Shown: positions 1 through 7,633, counted from the first letter of the stretch. The stretch is 8,292 nucleotides of DNA from an uncultured Eubacterium sp. (GCA_945980015.1 CAMFQI010000031.1:1-8292); one strand, 5' to 3'. Notes: a model not told the origin generated them from the sequence alone. Numbers and translations: made by a program.

Positions 1-1
1 G

Positions 2-1360
2 GCGTATCTTGCACTATATGCACTGCAGCACAGAGGACAGGAAAGCTGCGGTATTGCGGTAAATGACGACGGTGTTTTTCGTCATTATCGGGGTGACGGG
101 CTTGTACCCGATGTGTTTAATCACAGCAGGCTTGAGCATTTGGGCAAGGGAAATATGGCAATAGGTCATGTTAGGTATTCGACCACCGGCGGCAAGGATG
201 TTAACAACATTCAGCCGCTTGTAATCAGGCACATCAAGGGTAATCTTGCTCTTGCGCATAACGGAAATTTGGTCAACGCTCCCGAATTGCGAAACAAATT
301 CGAGCTTAAGGGCGCAATATTTCACGGCACCTCGGATACGGAGGCTATCGCTTATTCAATAGTATCAAACCGTCTTGAAAGCGAGAATACCGAGCGTGCA
401 ATCGAAAAGGTTATGTACGACCTTAAGGGAGCGTATTCCTGCGTTGTTATGACGGCAACAAAGCTCATTGCTTTTCGTGACCCGAATGGCTTTCGTCCGC
501 TTTGTATAGGCAAAACTCAGGACGGCGCATGGGTTGTCTCCTCCGAAACCTGTGCTCTTGATACTCTCGGAGCAAGCTTTGTAAGAGATGTGTTACCGGG
601 TGAGATTGTTGTTATCTCAAGCGAAGGCTTGGAGTCAATAAAGACTCATTGCGGCTGTAAGGGTAACATCTGCGTTTTTGAGTACATATATTTTGCAAGA
701 CCCGACAGCGTTATCGAGGGCTCGTCTGTTCAGCATGCGAGAATGAAGGCAGGCGAATTTCTTGCAAAGGAGCATCCCGTTGAAGCGGATATAGTTATCG
801 GAGTTCCCGATTCGGGACTTGACGCGGCGCTCGGATATGCTAACGCAAGCGGTATTCCCTACGGCATCGGATTTATCAAAAACAGATATATCGGCAGAAG
901 CTTCATTCAGCCTACACAGGGTCAGCGAAGCGACGCAGTTCGTATTAAGCTCAATGCAGTAAAGAAGAATATCGAGGGCAAGAGGGTTATTATGATAGAC
1001 GACTCTATTGTAAGAGGTACAACCTGTGCGAGAATTGTCCGTCTGTTGCGTGAGGCGGGCGCAAGGGAGGTACATATGCGTGTATCCTCTCCGCCGTTTA
1101 AGTATCCGTGCTTTTTCGGAACGGATGTTGACTCACAGGAAAATCTTATTGCGTGTCAGTTTGATACTGTTGAGGAAATCGCAAAGGAAATCGGTGTAGA
1201 CAGCTTGGGCTATCTTTTGGTTGAAGCAACGCATCATCTTGCGAGTGAGTCAAGCTGCGGCTTTTGTGACGGTTGCTTTACCGGTAAATATCCTATAGAC
1301 GTTCCAAAGGAGCAACCCAAGAATAAATTTGAGTACAAAATGGGCGTCGTTTCCGAGTGA
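2..1360 (+). CDS. purF: Amidophosphoribosyltransferase (glutamine PRPP amidotransferase), 5'-truncated by the window edge
   Basis: First committed step of purine synthesis: transfers ammonia from glutamine to PRPP, giving phosphoribosylamine; cytosolic. The frame is open from base 2 with 452 residues visible. It starts inside the N-terminal Ntn glutaminase domain (LQHRGQES at visible residues 8-15), so the catalytic N-terminal Cys, any propeptide and the start codon lie off the window; compared with B. subtilis PurF about 15-27 residues are missing. The glutaminase part continues with GHVRYSTTG, AHNGNLVN and GTSDTEA. The C-terminal phosphoribosyltransferase domain carries the PRPP loop VIMIDDSIVRGTT (bases 986-1024). 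Cysteines at visible residues 224, 370, 422 and 425 fit the four 4Fe-4S ligands of the Bacillus-type enzyme (FEYIYFARPDS follows the first; CDGCFTGKYP holds the last two). This makes an oxygen-sensitive, Fe-S-containing PurF likely. GTG at 113 is internal, not a start. No convincing terminator follows. Confidence 0.97.
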   Translation, partial: AYLALYALQHRGQESCGIAVNDDGVFRHYRGDGLVPDVFNHSRLEHLGKGNMAIGHVRYSTTGGKDVNNIQPLVIRHIKGNLALAHNGNLVNAPELRNKFELKGAIFHGTSDTEAIAYSIVSNRLESENTERAIEKVMYDLKGAYSCVVMTATKLIAFRDPNGFRPLCIGKTQDGAWVVSSETCALDTLGASFVRDVLPGEIVVISSEGLESIKTHCGCKGNICVFEYIYFARPDSVIEGSSVQHARMKAGEFLAKEHPVEADIVIGVPDSGLDAALGYANASGIPYGIGFIKNRYIGRSFIQPTQGQRSDAVRIKLNAVKKNIEGKRVIMIDDSIVRGTTCARIVRLLREAGAREVHMRVSSPPFKYPCFFGTDVDSQENLIACQFDTVEEIAKEIGVDSLGYLLVEATHHLASESSCGFCDGCFTGKYPIDVPKEQPKNKFEYKMGVVSE

Positions 1361-1404
1361 TATAAGGAAATTTTATGCAATGCCATTATTTTTGGTATAT
1401 TGTC

Positions 1405-1433
1405 TTGAATTTCTTGAAATGAAGTGTTATAAT
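1405..1433 (+). promoter_or_regulatory. Predicted sigma-A-type promoter for nifJ, with extended -10
   Basis: The -35 box is TTGAAT (1405-1410), the spacer is 17 bp and the -10 box is a perfect TATAAT (1428-1433), preceded by TG at 1425-1426 (extended -10). The expected transcription start is near 1440, giving a leader of about 65 nt before the nifJ ATG. A strong own promoter suits an abundant catabolic enzyme and implies nifJ is not dependent on read-through from purF. Confidence 0.75.
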
Positions 1434-1447
1434 TTAGAGTGGTTATT

Positions 1448-1463
1448 AGGGCAAATACGCCCT
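1448..1463 (+). other. Small hairpin in the nifJ 5' leader
   Basis: AGGGC (1448-1452) and GCCCT (1459-1463) form a perfect 5-bp stem around the 6-nt loop AAATAC. It would sit about 8 nt from the predicted transcript 5' end. No U-tract follows, so it is not a terminator. A transcript-stabilising 5' stem is one possible role, but that is inference; it could be chance. Confidence 0.4.
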
Positions 1464-1504
1464 GTACTATATTAATTGCAAATTTTTTACGGAGGTATTT
1501 TCCA

Positions 1505-4500
1505 ATGGCAAGAAAAAAGAAAACCATGGATGGTAACAGTGCTGCGGCTCACGTAAGCTATGCGTTTACTGAGGTTGCCGCTATCTATCCTATTACACCT
1601 TCTTCACCGATGGCAGAAGAAACAGACGCTATGGCGGCTAAGGGTGTAAAGAATTTGTTTGGACAAACTGTTAAGGTTGCAGAGCTTGAATCCGAAGCAG
1701 GTGCGGCAGGTGCAGTTCACGGCTCACTTTCGGCAGGTGCGCTCACCACTACATACACAGCTTCACAGGGCTTGCTCCTTATGATTCCGAATATGTACAA
1801 AATCGCCGGCGAGCTTATTCCGAGCGTAATTCACGTTTCGGCTCGTTGCGTATCTACTCACGCGCTTAATATTTTCGGCGACCATTCCGACGTTATGGCA
1901 TGCCGTCAGACAGGCTACGCTATGCTTTGCTCGGCAAACGTTCAGGAGGTTATGGACCTCGGCGCAGTTGCTCACCTTGCAACCTTGAAGAGCCGTGTTC
2001 CTTTCCTTCACTTCTTCGACGGCTTCCGCACCTCTCACGAGGTACAGAAGATTGAGGTTTGGGATTATGCAGACCTTAAGGATATGCTTGATATGCAGGA
2101 CGTTGCTGATTTCAGAGCAAGAGCATTAAATCCGGAAAGACCTGTTCTTCGCGGTTCTGCCGAGAACTCCGATATTTTCTTCCAGCACAGAGAGGCTTGT
2201 AACAAGTATTACAACGACGCTGTTGCCGCTACTGAAGCATATATGCAAAAGGTAAATGAGAAAATCGGTACAAATTATCAGCTCTTTAACTACTACGGCG
2301 CAGAGGATGCCCAGCGTGTTATCGTTGCTATGGGTTCTGTTTGCGACACCATTAAGGAAACAGTTGACTTCCTTAATGCAAGAGGCGAAAAGGTTGGTAT
2401 GGTAAGCGTTCACCTTTACAGACCTTTCTCTGCTGCTCACCTTATCAATGCGCTTCCTGAAAGCGTTAAGCAGATTTCCGTTATCGACAGAACAAAGGAG
2501 CCGGGTGCACTCGGCGAGCCGCTTTATCTTGATGTTGTTGCAGCACTCAAGGGCTCAAAGTTCGACGCTGTTCCTGTATACGGCGGTCGTTACGGTCTTG
2601 GCTCAAAGGACACTCTTCCTGCTCATATTATCGCTGTATATGCTAATATGGCAACTCCTGAGCCGAAGAAACAGTTTGTTCTTTCAATCGAGGATGACGT
2701 TACAGGTCTTTCACTTCCTGTAACAGAAACTCCCGACACAACTCCTGTAGGCACAACCTCCTGTAAGTTCTGGGGTCTTGGCTCAGACGGTACAGTTGGC
2801 GCTAACAAGGACTCTATCAAGATTATCGGTGACCACACAGATATGTATGCACAGGGCTACTTCTTCTACGACAGTAAGAAGTCGGGCGGTATTACAGTAT
2901 CTCATCTTCGTTTCGGTTCATCACCGATTACTTCAACATATCTTATCAATAAGGCTAACTTCGTTGCATGCCATAATCCGTCTTACGTAACAAAGTACGA
3001 TATGGTACAGGATCTTCTTCCGGGCGGCACATTCCTTCTTAACTGCATTTGGTCTCCTGAGGAGCTTGACGCACAGCTTCCTGCTTCAATGAAAAGATAC
3101 ATTGCAGAGAATGACATTAACCTCTACACAATCAACGGTATTAAGATTGCCGAGGAGGTTGGTCTTCCGGGTAGAGCTTCAACAATTCTTCAGTCTGCAT
3201 TCTTCACAATCAGCGGTATTCTCCCTGTTGACGAAGCAATCGGCTATATGAAGGAAAAGGTTGTTGCAAAGTTCTCAAAGAAGGGCGAAGCTATCGTTAA
3301 CGCTAACTGCAACGGTATCGACAGAGGCTCAAAGGAGGTTGTTAAGATTGACGTTCCTGCTTCTTGGAAGGACGCTGTTGATGAAGCAACCGAGCTTAAT
3401 ATAAATACAGACAGACCTGAAATGAAGAAGTTCGTTAAGAACATTCTTGATCCTGTCGGCAGACTTCACGGTGACGATTTGCCTGTATCTGCATTTGTTG
3501 ACAGTGCTGACGGTGTATATCCTCAGGGCTCTGCCGCATTCGAGAAGAGAGGTATCGCTATCTCTGTTCCTGAGTGGAATCCTGAAAAGTGCGCACAGTG
3601 TAATATGTGCTCAATGGTATGTCCTCACGCAGTAATCAGACCTATCGTTATGAACGAAGAGGAGGCTGCCGCTGCTCCTGAGGGAACAACAATGATTAAG
3701 CATAAGAGAACAGATTATCAGTATGCTCTTATTGTATCTGCTCTTGACTGTACAGGCTGCGGCTCTTGTGCAAACGTATGTCCTACAAAGTCGCTTACAA
3801 TGAAGCCAATCGCTTCTCAGCTCGGTGTTCAAAAGTCGTTCGACGCACTTGTTGACACTCCTGTTAAGCCTGAGGTTCTTACTCCTAATACTATCGGCGT
3901 TCAGTTCAGAAAGCCTTATCTTGAGTTCTCCGGCGCTTGTGCAGGCTGTGGTGAAACACCTTATGCAAAGCTTGTAACACAGCTCTTCGGTGACAAGATG
4001 TATATTGCAAACGCAACAGGCTGTTCGTCAATCTGGGGTGGCTCCGCTCCGTCAACTCCTTATACGGTTGACAAGAACGGTCACGGTCCTGCTTGGTCTA
4101 ACTCATTGTTCGAGGATAATGCAGAATTCGGCTACGGTATGTACCTTGCTCAAAAGCAAATCAGAGAAAGACTTGCAAACGACGCAGTTGTTCTCAGTGA
4201 AGCAGGCATTAAAGAGGCTGACGCTTGGCTTGCTACATACGAAGATGCAGCAAAGAACGAGGCTGACGCAATCGCTCTTATCAACGCTCTTAAATCGGCA
4301 GAGCTTGACGGCGACGCAAAGGCAGCCGCAGAGGACTTCCTTAAGGATTCCGATTATGCTGCAAAGAAATATCAGTTCATCTTCGGCGGTGACGGTTGGG
4401 CTTACGATATCGGCTTCGGCGGTCTTGACCACGTTATTGCTTCTCACGAGGATGTTAACATCGTTGTATTCGATACAGAGGTTTACTCAAATACAGGCGG

Positions 4501-5023
4501 TCAGGCTTCAAAGGCAACTCCTACCGGTGCTGTTGCTAAGTTTGCCGCTTCAGGTAAGGTAGTAAAGAAGAAGGATTTGGCAGCAATTGCTATGTCTTAT
4601 GGCTATGTATATGTTGCACAGGTTGCTATGGGTGCTAATGCAAATCAGTGCTTAAAGGCATTCCAGGAAGCTGCCGCATACAACGGTCCGTCAATCGTTA
4701 TCTGCTACGCTCCTTGTATCAACCACGGTATCAAGATGCCGTTCAACCAGGCAGAGCAGAAGAAAGCAGTTGCCGCAGGCTATTGGAACCTCTTCCGTTA
4801 CAATCCTGCTTTGATTGAGGTTGGTCAAAATCCGTTCAGCCTTGACTCAAAGGCTCCGACTGCTGACTACGTTGAGTTCATCGAGGGCGAAACAAGATAC
4901 TCTGCACTCAAGAGATCCTTCCCGGGCAAGGCAGAAGAATTGTTCGCAATCGCCGCTGAAAATTCAATCGAGAAGTACAATAAGCTCGCAAGACTTGTTG
5001 ATTACTACGCTCCCGAAAAGTAA
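1505..5023 (+). CDS. nifJ: Pyruvate:ferredoxin (flavodoxin) oxidoreductase, single-chain PFOR
   Basis: Oxidatively decarboxylates pyruvate with CoA to acetyl-CoA and CO2, passing two electrons to ferredoxin or flavodoxin; cytosolic, central to anaerobic fermentation. The product has 1172 residues, normal for the family. The ATG at 1505 is set by GGAGG at 1491-1495 (9-nt spacing); upstream in-frame GTG at 1439 is rejected. Key positions coincide with Desulfovibrio africanus PFOR numbering as I recall it: Thr31 (YPITP), Glu64 (ELESEAG), Arg114 (SARCVS), Asn996 (SNTGGQ). Two ferredoxin-type clusters are bound by Cys696/699/702/706 and Cys749/752/755/759. The proximal cluster near thiamine diphosphate uses Cys812/815 (CAGCGETPY), Cys840 (ATGCSS) and Cys1071. 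The TPP motif GDGWAYDIG begins around residue 962. The C-terminal protective extension known from D. africanus is absent. Codon use is strongly biased (many CTT, GTT, AAG), which suggests high expression. A promoter precedes it and a terminator follows. Confidence 0.98.
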   Translation: MARKKKTMDGNSAAAHVSYAFTEVAAIYPITPSSPMAEETDAMAAKGVKNLFGQTVKVAELESEAGAAGAVHGSLSAGALTTTYTASQGLLLMIPNMYKIAGELIPSVIHVSARCVSTHALNIFGDHSDVMACRQTGYAMLCSANVQEVMDLGAVAHLATLKSRVPFLHFFDGFRTSHEVQKIEVWDYADLKDMLDMQDVADFRARALNPERPVLRGSAENSDIFFQHREACNKYYNDAVAATEAYMQKVNEKIGTNYQLFNYYGAEDAQRVIVAMGSVCDTIKETVDFLNARGEKVGMVSVHLYRPFSAAHLINALPESVKQISVIDRTKEPGALGEPLYLDVVAALKGSKFDAVPVYGGRYGLGSKDTLPAHIIAVYANMATPEPKKQFVLSIEDDVTGLSLPVTETPDTTPVGTTSCKFWGLGSDGTVGANKDSIKIIGDHTDMYAQGYFFYDSKKSGGITVSHLRFGSSPITSTYLINKANFVACHNPSYVTKYDMVQDLLPGGTFLLNCIWSPEELDAQLPASMKRYIAENDINLYTINGIKIAEEVGLPGRASTILQSAFFTISGILPVDEAIGYMKEKVVAKFSKKGEAIVNANCNGIDRGSKEVVKIDVPASWKDAVDEATELNINTDRPEMKKFVKNILDPVGRLHGDDLPVSAFVDSADGVYPQGSAAFEKRGIAISVPEWNPEKCAQCNMCSMVCPHAVIRPIVMNEEEAAAAPEGTTMIKHKRTDYQYALIVSALDCTGCGSCANVCPTKSLTMKPIASQLGVQKSFDALVDTPVKPEVLTPNTIGVQFRKPYLEFSGACAGCGETPYAKLVTQLFGDKMYIANATGCSSIWGGSAPSTPYTVDKNGHGPAWSNSLFEDNAEFGYGMYLAQKQIRERLANDAVVLSEAGIKEADAWLATYEDAAKNEADAIALINALKSAELDGDAKAAAEDFLKDSDYAAKKYQFIFGGDGWAYDIGFGGLDHVIASHEDVNIVVFDTEVYSNTGGQASKATPTGAVAKFAASGKVVKKKDLAAIAMSYGYVYVAQVAMGANANQCLKAFQEAAAYNGPSIVICYAPCINHGIKMPFNQAEQKKAVAAGYWNLFRYNPALIEVGQNPFSLDSKAPTADYVEFIEGETRYSALKRSFPGKAEELFAIAAENSIEKYNKLARLVDYYAPEK

Positions 5024-5040
5024 GCGAGAATAAACGCTGT

Positions 5041-5074
5041 AATCCCCTGCTGTGAAGTAGGGGATTTGTTTTTT
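5041..5074 (+). terminator. Intrinsic terminator of nifJ with a GTGA tetraloop
   Basis: An 11-bp stem pairs 5041-5051 (AATCCCCTGCT) with 5056-5066 (AGTAGGGGATT), with one G-U pair. The loop is GTGA (5052-5055), of the stabilising GNRA class. A T-rich tail (TTTGTTTTTT) ends at 5074. It lies 17 nt after the nifJ stop, a textbook Rho-independent terminator that isolates nifJ from the next unit. Confidence 0.93.
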
Positions 5075-5078
5075 ATCG

Positions 5079-5107
5079 TTGACTTTTTTTGCGTATTTTT
5101 ATATAAT
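5079..5107 (+). promoter_or_regulatory. Predicted strong sigma-A-type promoter for the two-gene membrane operon
   Basis: TTGACT (5079-5084), a 17-bp spacer and TATAAT (5102-5107) make a near-consensus promoter directly after the nifJ terminator. Transcription should start near 5114, leaving a leader of about 25 nt. A second TATAAT occurs at 5116-5121 in the same AT-rich run but has no good -35 box. The first gene has GGAGG at 5127-5131, 7 nt before its ATG. Confidence 0.8.
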
Positions 5108-5138
5108 TAAATATATATAATTTTTTGGAGGAAAAGGT

Positions 5139-5744
5139 ATGAATGATCTGAAAAACGGATATATCAAGAAAGCATTGATTTTTCCTCTTGTAGTTGTTGC
5201 AATTTTGGTAATTGTTGCAGCAATATCCGTTCCGAGTATAATAAGAAGTCTGCCCGTGTCTACCGACAGAGTTCAGGCTGTAAAAACCTATAACGCAAAG
5301 GATTATGACTATTATCTAAAGGAATTTGACTCCTTTGATGAGCTTCGTCTTAACCGTTTTGTAGGTTGGCTCAGTTCCGACGACGTTGCACTCGGATGTG
5401 CCGTAACATATAACAGTGAGGACGAGGACAGTGATGCTTGCTCGCTTTTGCCGGAATCAACCGAGCCTTGGAATAACGGCTGTGTTATGATTATCGGAGA
5501 AAACAGTGACATTGAGTTCAGAAATCTTCATAAGGCAACAGTCGGAGATGTTGTTACCGTTGACTTTTATGCCAAGGACAGCTATTCCTACAAAATTAAG
5601 CAAATAGAAGTAAATATTACTAAGGACAAAATAGCCGATTACAAGGCTGACAACCGTTTGATTCTTTGCAAGCCCTATAAGAATTTTGAACAGGACGGCT
5701 CGTACTTTTATTCAATTTATATTGCTGATTTAATCGAGGAATGA
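5139..5744 (+). CDS. Membrane-anchored sortase-like protein, probably catalytically defective
   Basis: A 201-residue protein with a short charged N-terminus and one hydrophobic segment (about residues 12-35), so it is probably anchored N-in with the rest outside. The segment from about residue 75 onward follows the sortase pattern as I know it: a PxSxPW-like turn near 103-110, VMIIGEN (116-122), F-x-x-L-H (127-131), VGD (135-137), a SYSYK strand, then LILCKPY with Cys177. In true sortases these read GHN/GHR, FxxLxxxxxGD, YxYxV and TLxTC. The catalytic His is Glu121 here, and no Arg occurs after Cys177, where sortases carry their third catalytic residue in the last strand. Cysteines 87, 97 and 113 are additional. 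Active transpeptidation is therefore unlikely; a pseudoenzyme or binding role is inference. The alternative is an unrelated secreted beta-rich protein. Start chosen from GGAGG 7 nt upstream. The next gene begins 10 nt after this stop. Confidence 0.6.
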   Translation: MNDLKNGYIKKALIFPLVVVAILVIVAAISVPSIIRSLPVSTDRVQAVKTYNAKDYDYYLKEFDSFDELRLNRFVGWLSSDDVALGCAVTYNSEDEDSDACSLLPESTEPWNNGCVMIIGENSDIEFRNLHKATVGDVVTVDFYAKDSYSYKIKQIEVNITKDKIADYKADNRLILCKPYKNFEQDGSYFYSIYIADLIEE

Positions 5745-5754
5745 GGTGCTTTGT

Positions 5755-6735
5755 ATGAAGAAAAAAACAAGAGATTTATCACTCGATTTCAGAAGATTAT
5801 TTTGTTATTTGCTCGCACTCATTATGGCAGGCTGCGTTGTGCTTACTGTTTCAGTCAGCATAACCTCAGGTCTTTTAAGAACGGAGTCCTTTGTACAGGC
5901 TAGATTTGAGCATTACAATAAGGAGCTTCTCAATGAGGTAAACAATGCACTCAGCGGCGTTGCGGAAAGAACAAATCTGCCGACAAGAGCATATACAAAC
6001 GCTATTCAGGAGGGACACGTAAATACTGCGCTTCATCAGGTTGCGAATAATGTCGTTAAGGGCTTTGCTACAGACTATACCGAGTCGAAATTCCTTTACG
6101 GCTATTATCGAACGGGTATTTTGAATTACTGCAAGGAAAACGGAATACCTATTACCGAGGAGGAGCTTGTTAAAAACGCTTGCTTTGCCGTTGATACCTT
6201 CAATGATGTTGTCGGCGACGAGAGTACAAGCAATATCATTATTTTTGCCCTTGCTTATACGAAGCATCCTCTTATTGCCGTAATCGGTTCTATTATAGCC
6301 TTCGTTTTGTGTATTGTTATTCTTGAATTTATTACATACGGCAGGCATAAAAAATTCGATTATATAAGCATTTCGCTTATTACGGCGGGCGAAACGCTTG
6401 TTGTTTTGCCGCTTTTTGCCATACTGATGAAATATACCTCTACGCTTCATTTTATGGACGTTGATGTTTACAATATGGCGCTTGCCGAGGTGCTTGATGA
6501 CATAATGAAAATCTTTGTGATTGTCGGAGCAGTTGTCATTGCAATCGGCGTTGTAATAACCCTGATTAACTATAAATACTACGCTCATAAAACGAGAACG
6601 CTGAAAACGGAGCATGATATACGAGTTAAGCTTATGAACGAGCAAAAGGCAATGAACGAAAAGCTTTTTGTTGAAAAGGAAAGAAAAGCCATCGAAACCG
6701 AAATTGAACGTAACGAACGGGAAATAAATGAATAA
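5755..6735 (+). CDS. Four-helix membrane protein of unknown function with charged C-terminal tail
   Basis: I do not recognise a family. The 326-residue product has predicted membrane helices at about residues 15-37, 172-195, 203-225 and 251-274. A helical-looking outer domain of about 130 residues lies between helices 1 and 2. Positive residues after helix 2 (YGRHKKFD) and after helix 4 (YKYYAHKTR) place both termini in the cytoplasm. The last 50 residues are rich in Lys, Glu and Arg with no Pro or Gly, likely a long helix or coiled coil. The ATG at 5755 is preferred over in-frame GTG at 5746 because GAGGTG (5743-5748) gives 6-nt spacing. This Shine-Dalgarno overlaps the stop of the preceding gene, so the two are very likely co-transcribed and perhaps translationally linked. 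MAGC at residues 24-27 resembles a lipobox, but the hydrophobic run continues past it. A joint cell-surface or envelope role is inference only. Confidence 0.85.
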   Translation: MKKKTRDLSLDFRRLFCYLLALIMAGCVVLTVSVSITSGLLRTESFVQARFEHYNKELLNEVNNALSGVAERTNLPTRAYTNAIQEGHVNTALHQVANNVVKGFATDYTESKFLYGYYRTGILNYCKENGIPITEEELVKNACFAVDTFNDVVGDESTSNIIIFALAYTKHPLIAVIGSIIAFVLCIVILEFITYGRHKKFDYISISLITAGETLVVLPLFAILMKYTSTLHFMDVDVYNMALAEVLDDIMKIFVIVGAVVIAIGVVITLINYKYYAHKTRTLKTEHDIRVKLMNEQKAMNEKLFVEKERKAIETEIERNEREINE

Positions 6736-6739
6736 AAAT

Positions 6740-6774
6740 AAAGACTGCGTTTCAAAATCTGAAATGCAGTCTTT
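6740..6774. terminator. Bidirectional intrinsic terminator between convergent genes
   Basis: A 15-nt arm AAAGACTGCGTTTCA (6740-6754) pairs with TGAAATGCAGTCTTT (6760-6774) around the 5-nt loop AAATC. There is one G-U pair on the plus transcript and the matching A-C mismatch on the minus transcript. The plus side ends in a short run TTTTG; the minus side reads into TTTATTTTTATT, a better U-tract. It sits 4 nt after the plus-strand stop and 19 nt after the minus-strand stop, so it can end both transcripts. Confidence 0.88.
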
Positions 6775-6793
6775 TGTATATATTCAACAAAGC

Positions 6794-7597
6794 TTATAAT
6801 TCGTTTTTGTCTATTACGCCGATGCCGATACCCATTCTTCCGCCGTCGAGCATAAATGCTCTTGCACTTTTTTGAAGCGAGGTATTTTCCGGATAATTAC
6901 GCTTGAAAAGGCGGCGTTTACCGAAAATACGTTCAATAGCCTGAGCGTCAATCGGCAGGGAGTCGACTATTTCAAACAACGACTGAAACTGCAAAATGTT
7001 CGACGAGCTTTTCATAAAAAGATAGTTTTCGCTAAACAAAAGCCAGCTTTCCGAAAAGTAATACGTGTATTCGTATTCGGGAAAATGGTGAGCAAAAAAA
7101 TCATTTGCAGCCTTTATTGAAGCAACACAATCCGCATAAATCAGCTTTTCGCCCTGCGGAATATGAATGTATATTAGATTTTCGCCGTATTTGAACGGCA
7201 TTTTTGAGTAGTTGAGCGTTTTGTTTTTGCACGGATAAAGCTGAAACTGAAGCCTGCCGATTTTGAATAATTCGGCTTTGAGGTGATTTTTTATCCAGTT
7301 GTAATTTTTTAAGCCCCTGTTATCGTTGTTTTCGCACCAAATTGCTATGTCGTGCATTGTATCAAAAAAGATTTTTTCGCTTATACCAAGGCGTTCATAT
7401 TCCTTTTTTGTGTATTCGGCGTATTTTATGCACACTGCAAGGCGCATAAGCTCGTTTTCTTTTTTTAGATGCGAAAAGCCGTTTTCTTTGCATTTTTCGG
7501 CAATTATAGTAATTTTTTCTTCGTCTGCTTTTATCAATTCCAAAAGCCTTTTTTCAAGGCCTTTTTCTAGCTTTAAGCGTTTAATTAATTCGTCCAT
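6794..7597 (-). CDS. Acyltransferase domain-containing protein (GNAT-like, NAT_N plus GNAT_C type)
   Basis: A soluble 267-residue protein with no membrane segment. It resembles the Bacillota proteins annotated as acyltransferase domain-containing, with an N-terminal helical domain (about residues 1-100) and a C-terminal GNAT-like domain (about 105-262). Recognised stretches are KIGRLQFQLYP (112-122), IHIPQGEKL (144-152), FPEY followed by SWLL (172-187), SNILQFQSLFEIV (199-211), AIERIFGKR (220-228) and a Gly-rich end DGGRMGIGIG (251-260). Members are predicted to move an acyl group from acyl-CoA, but I know of no established substrate, so the reaction is unassigned. The family assignment is from memory of these motifs. 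The ATG at 7597 opens MDELIKRLKLEKGLE; no Shine-Dalgarno is visible before it, and the predicted promoter could give a leaderless transcript. It is divergent from bioY across the BirA-type operator; a biotin link is untested. Confidence 0.82.
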   Translation of the reverse strand: MDELIKRLKLEKGLEKRLLELIKADEEKITIIAEKCKENGFSHLKKENELMRLAVCIKYAEYTKKEYERLGISEKIFFDTMHDIAIWCENNDNRGLKNYNWIKNHLKAELFKIGRLQFQLYPCKNKTLNYSKMPFKYGENLIYIHIPQGEKLIYADCVASIKAANDFFAHHFPEYEYTYYFSESWLLFSENYLFMKSSSNILQFQSLFEIVDSLPIDAQAIERIFGKRRLFKRNYPENTSLQKSARAFMLDGGRMGIGIGVIDKNEL

Positions 7598-7603
7598 AAC
7601 CGT

Positions 7604-7632
7604 AGTTTATCATTATAATTTCATATTGTCAA
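7604..7632 (-). promoter_or_regulatory. Predicted promoter for the acyltransferase-domain gene
   Basis: On the minus strand, a perfect TTGACA (7632-7627) is followed after 17 bp by TAAACT (7609-7604). The start would fall about 7 nt on, at or next to the A of the ATG (7597). A perfect TATAAT (7617-7612) lies between but lacks a suitable -35 box; it would give a leader of only about 8 nt. Either way the leader is too short for a normal ribosome binding site, and none is seen. Confidence 0.5.
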
Positions 7633-7633
7633 A

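Noticed and set aside
113..115. GTG as the purF start
   Set aside because: The frame is open to base 2 and encodes conserved glutaminase residues (LQHRGQES) upstream, so this codon is an internal Val.
1376..1400. Possible purF terminator
   Set aside because: Only a 5-bp TGCCA/TGGTA stem with a G-U pair and no following T-run; too weak to call.
1361..1440. Rex or other redox-repressor site upstream of nifJ
   Set aside because: I looked for a TTGTGAA/TTCACAA-like palindrome and found only short AT-rich partial repeats, not enough to support a site.
1439..1504. Upstream in-frame GTG start extending nifJ by 22 residues
   Set aside because: The GTG lies at the predicted transcription start with no Shine-Dalgarno. 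The ATG at 1505 has a good GGAGG and gives residue numbering that matches known PFOR.
3990..4562. 190-residue plus-strand frame within nifJ
   Set aside because: It overlaps the TPP-binding region of PFOR in another frame, with low-complexity Leu/Gln/Thr/Ser composition and no start signals.
5824..5835. Lipobox-like MAGC in the four-helix membrane protein
   Set aside because: The hydrophobic stretch continues about ten residues beyond the Cys and the -3 residue is Met, so a membrane helix is more likely than a lipoprotein signal.
5875..6645. 256-residue open frame on the minus strand
   Set aside because: It lies wholly inside the plus-strand membrane-protein gene, has no ribosome binding site or recognisable domain, and is rich in Asn/Arg/Ile as expected for a reversed-frame shadow.
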